Positions 25,229-35,091 of a stretch of DNA of 64,000 bases are shown in pieces (positions within the stretch are counted from its first letter, which is position 1; the number at the start of each line of letters is the position of its first letter). The stretch is from Aldrovandia affinis. Lineage: Eukaryota > Chordata > Actinopteri > Notacanthiformes > Halosauridae. Location of the stretch: NCBI GenBank assembly GCA_029706075.1, contig JAINUG010000087.1, forward strand, positions 434,001 to 498,000, in the 5' to 3' direction. Made by a program: the position numbers and the translations under genes. The notes under the pieces were generated by a model. It had not been told where the DNA came from and ran no database searches. It was given only the letters and a program-made list of their open reading frames with translations.

Positions 25229-26659
25229 CTTCCTCCTTAATGCCACAATGCCTCTGCCATCAAACGGGCAGGAGATGGGGGGGGGTGTTACCTTTTGGGT
25301 GAGGTTATTCCCAGTCCTGTTTGACTCTGGGGGCCTCCATGGTCTCCATGGGAGCTGCAAGCAGGTGACCTTCAAGTTGCACAGTGCAAACAGCGAGGAG
25401 AGGACGAGCTGGGGGTCTATTCCAGTTTGAGATTATTAGAAGACACACTCAACAGTCATTGAAATGGACAGTGAGCCAATGACAGCGAACACGGGGGTGG
25501 ATTCTGAGGACAGAAGACCAGAAAGTAATACATACTTCTCCGGAAAGTAATATATATTTGTCAGCACCCAAGCTAATATTTGACGTAGTTTTTTTTTTGA
25601 GAGAGAGAAAACACTGTGTTTGTTCTGTCGCATGGCGAGTCTGGCTCTGCCTGTGCCATGCTGAGTGAGGTCCCTCACAGGGAAACCCTCAGCAGGAGAG
25701 ACGTGAATAGAAACAGACTGAAGTCAAGGCTCCGTTGTAGAACCTTTTCTAGTGCACATATACAGTACTGGAAAAGCACATCACATGCGGTTACATCAAA
25801 CACCAACAGAGCTGAGCTTTCTGTGAGTCCAAAGCATTGAGGTTTGAAGTAAAGTGTGAAGATGAGAAGTGGAAGATAGTTTTTACAGGCTCATCTTTAA
25901 GGTGTTATATTTGATTTATCTTTATGTGTGAAACCAGTATGTCTGCCATCATTGGCCAATTTTAATGTGGAGGATTATTTAATGAGTCTTTAAACATTTG
26001 AACCCCCAGGCACACAAATGAAAACTCCTCACGTATTAAAGGTTTTGTGAAAATTATATATATATATATATATACTATCCTCAGATTGCTATAAATCCTT
26101 TAATTAGGATTTTTTATAGCCAATAAAACAAACTATAAAGCTAGTAAGCTGGCAGTCGCTATCACAAAGATATAACAACATTATGCGATTTATGGTCCCT
26201 TTAATTTTCCTTACGTTTCACTCACAACTAGCTCCTCATCAGTCTCCACTCCAGAGTGTTGCTGGATTATTGATGAGAATCACAGCAAATCACCACAGTG
26301 CTCTAAACGAGCAATCATGCTGCTATCATTTAAAGCCTAATATCTCTGATATTTCAAAGCTTGTTGTATGGCTTGTTGTACTTAGGAAACGTGGGTACAT
26401 GGGTAGGTGGTTACATGATTTCTATGGTACAAACTACTTTGACTACGTGGAGAAGTGTCATGACTGGCCGAGGCCATTATGGGATTCTACAAAGCGGCTA
26501 TTTGTAGCCGCTACGGGTTCTAGAGTGTTGCATATGACACATATAGAAATGCAGAAATATTGCCTATTTTCTACAGCTAAACAATACAATAAAAATATGT
26601 AAGTGTTTATTTGGAAACCACTCATTAAAGTTGGCACTGAGCATTAATGGACCTCTGGC
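25229..26659. other. Unique sequence with a short (TA)n
   Basis: A (TA)n run lies at 26054-26076. The 139-codon frame at 26183-26602 has no recognisable domain and no second exon in sight, so I do not call a gene. Confidence 0.3.
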
Positions 26660-27208
26660 AGTACAAAAGCTTTGACATTTTTGTAAACTGCAAAATGGAT
26701 TTGAGGTTAAAAAAGTTTAGGTTACCAAAAACTAAAAAAACAAAAAATAATGTAGATTTCAGAGTTATAAAAAAAGGCCCTTTTCAGGGAACAAGTAGTC
26801 CACTGGCGCTGCTTCATGGCCCAGGCAACCCTCTTTTTCTTATTTTGCCATCTTAGCAATGGCTTTCTTACTGCCACTCGACCTGTCAAACCTGCAGCTC
26901 AAAGTCTTCTCTTCACAGTTGAGACTTCCTTACTTCGACCAGTGTTAAGCTGTGCTTGAAGCTGTTGTCCTGTGAGCCGCCTAGCTGTTGACTCTCAGAA
27001 ACTTGCCTTCTGATTTTGTTGTGGCTTTGGGTCTGCCAGACCTCTTCCTGTCAGTGGCAAAAAATGTACATTATTTTTACTTTTTTGGTAACCTAAACTT
27101 TTTTTTTACCTTGGATGATTACCTTTGTACCATTTCAGGTTATTCACTGGACTTTTTCAGTAAAAACTGGAAAATGGGGGTGTTCTAAAACTTTTGACCA
27201 GTAGTGTA
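26660..27208 (-). mobile_element. Decayed Tc1-like transposon, same family as 20.5 kb
   Basis: The right end, read inward, gives TACACTACTGGTCAAAAGTT then TTAGAACACCCCCATTTTCC, nearly identical to the 21.05 kb end. The minus strand carries transposase N-terminal remnants (see separate entry). The left part retains the subterminal TTTAGGTTACCAAAAACT but lacks a clear terminal repeat. Confidence 0.8.
26850..27065 (-). pseudogene. Tc1-like transposase N-terminal remnant
   Basis: Translating the minus strand gives GRPKATTKSEGKFLRVNS near 27035-26985, then after stops and shifts QL-rich sequence and SGSKKAIAKMAK near 26865. This resembles the helix-turn-helix part and GRP linker of Tc1 transposases. 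Stops interrupt every frame and no catalytic domain follows. Confidence 0.65.
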
Positions 27209-27280
27209 TATCAACAAGATGTTTAGGACATGGCCCCACAGAATTTTGGAGAAAAGAACCAGTATTTTGATGAGAACAAT

Positions 27281-27352
27281 TATATTATTATTATTATTAT
27301 TATTATCATCATCATCATCATTATTAGTAGTAGTATTGTTATTATTATATGT
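27281..27352. repeat. (ATT)n/(ATC)n simple repeat
   Basis: An imperfect trinucleotide run of ATT, ATC and TAG units. Confidence 0.85.
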
Positions 27353-28759
27353 ATTATTTGTAAAATCAGGAATTAAGTACAGGGCTCCACAATACAATGG
27401 AGCAGTACAACCAATTGTAAGCGGTAATTAGCAGTGATAGTGTGGGTCAGATCATATTAAAATCACTAAAATGCTTCATTTTAGATTAGCGTGTGGCCTG
27501 GTTCTGCTGCAATTCCCTCTTCTGTGCTGCTCAATGCAGCTGTGGAGCAGACCCCAGGGCTGAAGCAGGACACACACCTCAGCAGAGAGAGGCCTCTCCT
27601 CCAGGACATTAGTCCAAATGTAGGTGACAGGGAAGGCATGGGGAACGGGGTCCAGAAGTCAACCCGCTTCACTCTCCCCTGCTGCATGACCCTACAACAG
27701 ATCTGTACAGCTTCACGCGATCACTACTGGTAAGAGGGATTGTGGGAGATAAGGCCTCCCCTTTCCCAAATATGCTAGGGCACTGGGGTAGGGGCAAAAC
27801 CTGCCAATGTAAGTGCCAAAGAGTGCTGCTATTTTATGATACTTTATACAACTCCCCACCCCCATCAATATGATCCCTCATCCCTAATGTCTGAACCAAT
27901 ACAGCACCCACTGGCACACCCTATATGGGCTGCAGGACCTCAACACACACTCGTAAAGTAAAATGTAAAATGTAAATGTTCTCGTCCTGAGGTCAAGGGG
28001 AGGCCGTCAAATTTATTGGGGGGTGTCTTAACGATGCTGATTAGAATACGGGTGGTACAGGTGGAAAGGTACAGGTTCATTGTATTTCCCGATTGTGAGC
28101 AGCAGAAACTGAAATAGGCCGGTGGGTGACAAGTATGCTTAGTATATGGGGCTCTATTGTGACCAGCAGATCTGCTCTCCTCTTCATTACAGACTGGAAA
28201 AGGAAGAGATGGGGAGGAGGGGGGGCAGGGGTGGTACAGGGGCATCTAAATCTGAGAGGGTTACTAATCTCCCACAGCTCCTGCAGGCTGGCATGGCAAC
28301 TGGAATCAGAGGGGGAACAGGTTAATCCCATGGGGGTGGCACAATCAAATCTGTGTCAGACACAGAGGTAAGAGATTGTGGGGGGCCGGGGGTCATTTCA
28401 CACTGTGGTGAGGGGGGCGGCATTGTTGGCTAAAATGGTTATAAAAATAAGGGAGAATACTGGTCAACACATTACAATAACGGATTCAATTGTTTCAATA
28501 TGAAGAATGGGAGACAGCAGCATACTGCAAAGCATGCAACAAGGCAATTATTTTAATGACTACTTCACAGCAGTTCAGAAAATGCTAGGACCCCAGAGAG
28601 CAATTTTTCCCCTTCAAAGCTTCTGTAAGTCTTCTTCATGATGTTATCATCACATGTTCAACAACAAAGTTAAAAGGCAATACAAATCTTCCAAAAAAAT
28701 ATTTTCAAATATTTTCATATCTTGGAGAAAAGCTGTGCACGACCATTTCATTGACCATA
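27353..28759. other. Unique sequence, no gene supported
   Basis: Frames of up to 101 codons occur on both strands at 27490-28370 without a recognisable domain. A G-rich patch lies at 28195-28420. Confidence 0.3.
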
Positions 28760-28764
28760 TTGCC

Positions 28765-29235
28765 TTATTTTGCGATTTCAATAGTTCCCAGCGATAGGAT
28801 TGGACTCATCCCATTAGGGGCACACATAATCCTCCCAGAAATGTGAACATCATCCAGTGATACCCGTGATACACCCCTCCTACAATTAGGGCTAGCTCTC
28901 CTGTAGCACTGTGACATCATGATCCAGGAGTTTGCACTTTCGACCACAGTTGCCCTTTGTTGATGAAGTCTTTCCCTCAGAGTTCCTCGTGAAACATCAG
29001 AAAGCTGAGCAGTCTTGGTCACTGAAGCTCCTGCCAAATGTGCCCCAGCAATCACCCCTCTCCCTAAGTCACTGAGATCTTGTCTTCTAGCCATGCCAGC
29101 CATAATTATAAGAAACCAGGCCTGCCCAGCATTTTGTATATGATCCTGTGCATGCTGGGATGTTAATTGCTTCATTAACTCAGGAACAACACCTCTATGG
29201 AAGCACCTGCTTTCAATAAACTTAGTGTCCCTCAT
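28765..29235 (-). pseudogene. Tc1-like transposase N-terminal fragment
   Basis: The 156-codon frame contains MARRQDLSDLGRGVIAGAHL at about residues 48-67, then AGASVTKTAQLSDVSRGTLR. This is the first helix-turn-helix of the paired-type DNA-binding domain of Tc1 transposases; the true start is probably the internal Met at about residue 48. The tail past residue 95 loses similarity, and no DDE domain is present. Confidence 0.8.
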
Positions 29236-29266
29236 TTACCCAGGTGTTTCCACCTTTTTGGCCACT
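28765..29266 (-). mobile_element. Tc1-like transposon 5' part
   Basis: Read on the minus strand the copy begins GTAGTGGCCAAAAAGGTGGA just inside the terminus, followed by untranslated sequence and then a transposase start. It ends after the first third of the gene. A copy of the same family begins 840 bp to the right in the opposite direction. Confidence 0.8.
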
Positions 29267-30105
29267 ACCTGTATTTTTAAAAGAGATTAAATTAAATGGA
29301 GTTGCCATTTCATTCATGTAAATTACTACAGTGTATACAGTGATTATAATGTGATATGCCAATGTTTCAAGGAAGGTACTACAATTGTATTGACACTTTT
29401 CAATAAAATTTCAATAAACTAACCTCTGAATCTTATTGGGCTGTGACAACATTCATTTAGCCTGATTTAGGCCTGAAGAATATCTTTAGTATTCCAAACA
29501 CGTAGGCAACACACTTGAGGAAAATGTTTTTGATGTCTACAAAAAAGCTTAAACATACGCAAGGCTCAAAATTAACTGGAAAAAAATCTATCTGCAGTGA
29601 ATTATTTCATAAATTATGGATGTGGTCAGTGCGATTAGTGTCCTGCCCCATAAGATAAATCTCTTTCCAGACACGTCTCGTGTAGTCAATAATGTAATGA
29701 AAAGCGAAAGGAATCGAGCCCCTTGGTCACGGGGAGGAAACGAGCGACGGTGAGACTTCTCTTCTGCGCAAAGCTACAGATCACTCGTCGTTACAGACAA
29801 GCAGGTTGCACACGGGAGTCGCAGGCACGCACGTCCCCGCTGCATTTCCATTACCGCTTGAGCCACGGCAACACAACCCTGTCAGAGTCCATGCGGCACT
29901 CCAGGCAGACAGCCAAAAGGGGAACTCGCAAGGCATCGCCGGGACTTCGTAATGTATTAATGAATGAAAAAGAGCAGCTACACAGTGGCAGGTGTCCTTA
30001 GCACATCCAAGGTGTGGTACATGTTAGCTGTGGAATCTACTGACTAATCGTCTTATTGATTAGACGTCAATGTGTGAGGGAGTGAATGCATAAAAGAGGT
30101 CTTTT
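29267..30105. other. Unique sequence between two Tc1 copies
   Basis: AT-rich at the left; a CpG-containing patch at 29700-29960 is open for 92 codons without a recognisable domain. Confidence 0.3.
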
Positions 30106-30109
30106 CCTG

Positions 30110-31215
30110 CCGGGTGATTGTTGTGGCAGGAGCTTCAGTGACAAAGACTGCACAGTGGCTTAGGTCAGTGTTTCCCAATCCATTCCTACAGGGCACACTG
30201 CCCTGCATGTTTTCATTCCAACCTCTGCTCCCAACCTATCATCTGCATCGGTCGTCTGTTAATGATCACTTGAGCATGATTAAGTGGTGGTTGGAATGAA
30301 AACATGCAGGGCAGTGTGCCCTGTAGGAATGGATTGGGAAACACTGGCTTAGGTGATGTTGGCATGGAAGTCTGAGGGAAATACATCATCAACTAGGGGC
30401 AACTGTGGTCAAATGTGCACATTCCTCGACTGCGATGTCCATGCAATGCTTTGAGATGCAAGCAAAACACATGAGCAACTGTGAATCAGTTGACTGCAAA
30501 TATGAACCCAGGGCGTGAGCAGGCAGTTTCATCAGGAACAGCTTGTGAAGAACTTCCCAGATAGGGATACTATGGTTGAGTTTGAGTGCATACACCCCTA
30601 AACACCTAAAAATGCATGTTTGCGAGTAAAGTGATACAAAGAACAAATCATATGGTTAGAGGAGTCATCCTTCACCCTGTTCTCAAAAAGCGTATGTGTG
30701 GCACGTGCCAAAAGACACCTACAGGCCTGAGTGGTTGTTTCCCACGGTGAAGGGCTCTGGTGGCTCTGTTATGGTGTGGAGAGCATTTTCCTGGCATGGT
30801 TTAGGTCCACTCAACTCCTTAGAGGGCAAGATAAACTGCAACAAATCCATTCTGAGTGATCACCTTCATCCTATGGGGAGGCATTTCTATCCTGATGGGA
30901 GTGGTCTCTTTCAGGATGACAATGCCCCCATCGACAGGGCATGAGTGGTCACTGAATGGTTTCATAAGCATGAAAATGACGTAAACCATCTGTCATGGCA
31001 ATCTCAGTCACCAAATTTCAACCCAATGGAACACTTATGGTAGATTCTGGAGCAGTTCCTGAGATAGCGTTTTCCACCACCCTCAACAAAACATCAAATT
31101 ATGGAATTTCTTGTGGAAGAATGGCGTTCCATCCCTCCAATGGAGTTCCAGACACTCATAGAATCTATGCCAAGCCACATTGAAGCTGTTCTGGTGGCTT
31201 GTGGTGGGCCAACGC
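30110..31215 (+). pseudogene. Tc1-like transposase, inactive
   Basis: In order: AGASVTKTAQWL (helix-turn-helix); after the MITE, WLEESSFTLF at 30653-30682, where related transposases have Asp (SDES) as the first catalytic acid; GGSVMVWRAFSWHGLGP near 30757-30810; FQDDNAPI near 30910 with the second Asp; SQSPNFNPMEHLW near 31003-31042 with the final Glu; and EEWRSIPPMEFQTLIESMPS towards the C-terminus, ending GGPTPY. Stops and frameshifts are frequent. The Asp-to-Glu change plus the frame breaks make activity implausible. Confidence 0.85.
30166..30346. mobile_element. hAT-type MITE with perfect 58-bp inverted repeats
   Basis: The element runs from CAGTGTTTCCCAATCC to GGATTGGGAAACACTG. The two 58-bp arms (30166-30223 and 30289-30346) are exact inverted copies around a 65-bp centre. 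The flanks GCTTAGGT at 30158-30165 and 30347-30354 are identical 8-bp target duplications, as expected for hAT transposition. It has no coding capacity. Confidence 0.93.
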
Positions 31216-31262
31216 CCTATTGAGACATTTTATGTTGGTCTTTTCTTTATTTTTACCTGTAG

Positions 31263-32180
31263 ATGGAGAATAGCTAGTGGGATAGGGAGGACAGGGATGC
31301 CAATGCCCAGGGTCTCCAGACACATTGGTGTTCCCTGGATAATGTCATGTTGGCAGTCACAAACAAAATCAAAAAGATTCAACTCCGGTCTCTGTTAGTG
31401 CAATTACATGGTACCTCCCCCCATGCGCCAGATCGATTGTGACATCAACCAAATTTTGAATATAATTTTTGTATGTAAACTAGCAAAATTCAAATAATTC
31501 ATAACTCATTTGGTTATAGAAGAAGCTATCTTGATTATAAGATGTTGTACAGAAGCTGTCTAGTGTAAAGTTATAGTGAATAAAGTTACCAGTGAATAAA
31601 GCTGATGGTAGGATGGGGTGGGAGATCGTTATGTTCTCTCTGCTCATGTTCCATTCTGATCCTACACTACAACTCTGTAACAATGTGACACGCGCGACAA
31701 TGCGCCAGCAGAATCTACCTTACTCAGATAAAAAGCCTTCACTACTACCTCCACAAATTCCCATCTCACAGCGCTGAAAACACCATCAGCAGGTATTTCT
31801 CACAGCATAAAGACCTGCTGTCATTTATTTTGGATTTGTTCACGTCCATGGCACACTAGGCAAAATTATTGCTACATGATTCCCGGAGCTTCATAACTAT
31901 ACGATTCGACAGTGCCTGAACAGACTGTTCCAGTTTTTCATATTGGGTGTTTTCCTATTTGGTGTTCATGGTGTTTTATTGTATTTTGATATCTGTAATG
32001 TGCACTCTTCAAGCTATTGATGAAACTGGTCTGCAGACCAAATTAACCAATCTCCCATCTCCTGTCTAGTCTTCACCGGGAATGAGCTCTCTTTGGCAGC
32101 TGAAGGACATCCTGCACAGTCTAGTGAGATTGAAACAGGCACTGTGATCATCTGTCCCCTTCATATCAACAGTGCGAGCT
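31263..32180. other. Unique sequence
   Basis: AT-rich with no supported gene. Confidence 0.35.
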
Positions 32181-32755
32181 CCGGTTCTGTTCAGGAGGGG
32201 GCCAGACCGAGCAACGCTCTGTTCGGGAGGGGGCTGCAGCGAGCCAGGCTCTGTTTGGTGGGGGGCTGCAGTGGGCGAGCGACGTTCTGTTTGGGAGGGG
32301 GTGCGGTGAGCGAGTGGTGATTTGTTCGGGAGGGGGCCTCAGCAAGCAATCAGTGATCTGTTTGGGAGGGGGCCGCAGTGAGCGAGCAAGGTTCTGTTAG
32401 GGAGGGGGGCAGTGAGCGAGCAAGGTTCTGTTAGGGAGGGGGCCACGGTGAGCGAGCAAGGTTCTGTTAGGGGAGTGGGGCTGCAGTGAGGGGCGAGCAA
32501 GGTTCTGTTAGGGAGGGGGCCACGGTGAGCGAGCAAGGTTCTGTTAGGGAGGGGGCAGCAGTGAGCGAGCAAGGTTCTGTTAGGGAGGGGGCCACGGTGA
32601 GCGAGCAAGGTTCTGTTAGGGAGGGGGCCACGGTGAGCGAGCAAGGTTCTGTTAGGGAGGGGGCCGCAGTGAGCGAGCAAGGTTCTGTTAGGGAGGGGGC
32701 CGCAGTGAGCGAGCAAGGTTCTGTTAGGGAGGGGGCCACGGTGAGCGAGCGACAC
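32181..32755. repeat. 36-bp G-rich minisatellite
   Basis: About fifteen units of GTTCTGTTAGGGAGGGGGCC plus ACGGTGAGCGAGCAAG. Units from about 32385 rightwards are near-identical, alternating CCACGG and CCGCAG variants; units to the left are progressively diverged. Each 36-bp unit is 12 codons, so stop-free frames run through on both strands, for example SVREGATVSEQG. I treat these as repeat artefacts. Confidence 0.95.
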
Positions 32756-34043
32756 TTTCACAGCTCACCCCATCAGGCATAGTGGGGCTCCTCTCGCTGT
32801 CATTAAAACATAATTAGACTTTCTTCTCCTCGTTCAGTTCTGTGCGTCGATGCAGTGATTATTTAAGCCCCCCCCTGGCTTCAGGGCTGCCGTGCTCTGA
32901 TAGCAACAGATAACTGCTGCCCCCCCATCGCAGGCCTCAAAGCACACACTCAACGGTGAACGAAATTCAATCTGAAAAACCCTTCTCCCTCCTCGGCATG
33001 TCTGTTTGTGCTGGATGGAGTCTCAGACAGTATATTAAGCCTCCCTGGCCACCGCTGTTTGGGACGTGACGGTTCGCATTTCCAATGTAGTTGCGGTGTG
33101 TGGCAAACACACCCGAAGGAATGGCCTTCTGTGAGAATGGAAGTGCGTTTTAAATCGCGGGAGCCGACACTAGACGCTGACAGGACTTGAGCAGGGTAAT
33201 GTGCTAATGGCTGCCCTATTGCGCAATCACACTGGGTTAAACGCAGACGAACAGCCCTTCCTGGAGATAATGAGGCCAGTTATGAGTAATTTCCTCCCTC
33301 TGTAGATAAAGTGGGAAAATGTCACCACTGGGGAGCTGTGTCATTTCACACTGGGGTTTCTGTCACGGGTTCTGCAGGGCTGTGCTCAGAGGTGCTGGAA
33401 CCCACAGATTCAACCTTGCCTTTGGAAGAACGAGAGATGGGGGTTTGCTTGGCTGCATTCTCTTCTCAACGTGGCCCTCGGGTGGTTACATGACTAGGAA
33501 GAAACTAAACTGCCGCTCCTCTGCTTCGAGGCCGCCTTGAAACGGAGCAGATGGCGAGGGAGCAAGTACGCTCTCGGCCCACAACTTCCTGTTTATATAT
33601 TTCTTTTTTGCTCTCCCTTCAAAAACACTGCTATTCCCTCCGACGCCGATCATGTATACCACGGATAGCAACACAGAAGAGCAGCATGCAATACTAACTG
33701 GGCTACTTAATACAAGAAGCCGAAGCTGTAGAATTACCCACAAAACCCGAGCCGCACACCCCTATGAAGAGGATGGCATTGTTGACCGGTATCAATTTAG
33801 CACATCACAAACAAATGCAGTGGCGGAAAAGGGAACGAAGAAAACACACACATTTTGGGTTGAAAGCACATTCCGAAATACTCAACAGGCTGAAGGAACG
33901 CCTGGCGAAGTGGATCTGCAGGGAGGAGATAATCGTTGTGTCGTCCCCGATAAAAATAGATGCGTAAACACGTCTCTTAATCGGTATGATTAAGGGATGT
34001 TCGGAAACAAAAGAGACCGTGACGAGGAAATGGCTTGAAACAA

Positions 34044-34075
<32 letters not shown>

Positions 34076-34668
34076 AAGAGAGAACCTGAAGTAAGAAGGG
34101 GCAGAGAGACGAGTAATGAAACAGAGCGGATTTCTTTCATGTGCTGAAAGCATTTATACGGGCAATCCGGGGCAAAGCAATCCAGACAAACGCGTTTAAT
34201 TCCGCTTCTACAATATTTGCATTACCAGAGGGGCTTGATGCTCCCCTTGAATATCAATGCAGGGCATTGGAACACGTGAGCCTTGGTCTCTTCTATGTTA
34301 GAACAATAATGCTATTCCTCTAAAATGTCACATAGAAGCGACTGTCTGTATTGGGGTCTGACACTGTTTTTTGGTGTTAACCATTTTAAAGGGCATCTGA
34401 TGCTTTCCCTTTCAACGTTATCCGATTATGATTTGTCATGTTTTATATAATTGGGGGCCTGAAATTAATTTCAAATTCTGGAACAGGTCCCTGGGTATTT
34501 TAAAATAAATTGTGAAGATCATTGTTTTGTTTGCATGCAGTGGGAAATTAAGGCTTATTTGTAAATGCTCGGCACGTCCAATAAAGAGTTTTGTGGTTTT
34601 CTTGCGGTGCCTTTTAGCCACAGTCTTGTTTCTCGGGCTGCACAAGCAATTTCAAATTTACAATTTAG
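32756..34668. other. Unique sequence with short (CA)n
   Basis: A (CA)n run lies at 34043-34070. A 113-codon frame at 33652-33993 has no recognisable domain. The segment at 34140-34290 is compositionally complex and could be conserved non-coding DNA. Confidence 0.3.
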
Positions 34669-34712
34669 TTATTTGGCGGACACTTTTATGCAAAGCGACT
34701 TACAAGAGTTCA
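34669..34712 (-). mobile_element. Solo SINE/LINE 3' tail, inverted
   Basis: On the minus strand TTGTAAGTCGCTTTGCATAA then AAGTGTCCGCCAAATA, a diverged version of the shared fish tail. No head is seen. Confidence 0.55.
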
Positions 34713-35057
34713 TTCTTATGGTCGAGCTGTCGAACATTAAGTCTGATCATTCACATTGCTGACGTTCATGCCCGTTCAAAACCACATGTCATACAAAGGG
34801 AAGAGAAATGTTATTATGCATTTTTTTAATATAACCTGAGGTGAAATCTGAAAAGGTGAGCTTTCAGTCTTTTTTGGAAGATAGCAATGGAAAGCAAGAC
34901 CACAATGGAAATACGTTTTTTAACCTTTTAACCTTTTTGTGTTATCCTCAGCAATTTGCGGTGTCCATTAATGTGATGTCATGTATCAAGGGTATGTGTG
35001 TTCGCATCGTGTATACCTACTCCTTTTTAAATGGTCAAATAAAACTACCTAACTAAC

Positions 35058-35091
35058 AACATGCTCTACCCACTGGGCCACACAGAACTAT
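35058..35091 (-). mobile_element. tRNA-Ile-like SINE head fragment
   Basis: Minus-strand GTTCTGTGTGGCCCAGTGGG TAGAGCATGTTG matches the first 30 or so bases of the family seen at 2.9 and 12.0 kb. The rest of the element is absent. Confidence 0.6.

Larger units (their letters stand above)
30106..31262 (+). mobile_element. Tc1-like transposon, 5'-truncated, split by a hAT MITE
   Basis: Starting at GGTGATTGTTGTGGCAGGAG the copy carries most of a transposase gene on the plus strand, then GGGCCAACGCCCTATTGAGA and a 3' end TTTATTTTTACCTGTA. A 181-bp hAT MITE interrupts it at 30166-30346. The 5' terminal repeat is missing. Confidence 0.88.

Noticed and set aside
26183-26602. 139-codon open frame
   Set aside because: No recognisable domain, no splice-linked neighbour, and AT-rich context.
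32339-32782. Repeat protein frames (12-residue period) on both strands
   Set aside because: The 36-bp minisatellite is stop-free by chance. There is no start context, signal or flanking exon.
33652-33993. 113-codon open frame
   Set aside because: No recognisable protein features, and an overlapping frame on the other strand of the same length.
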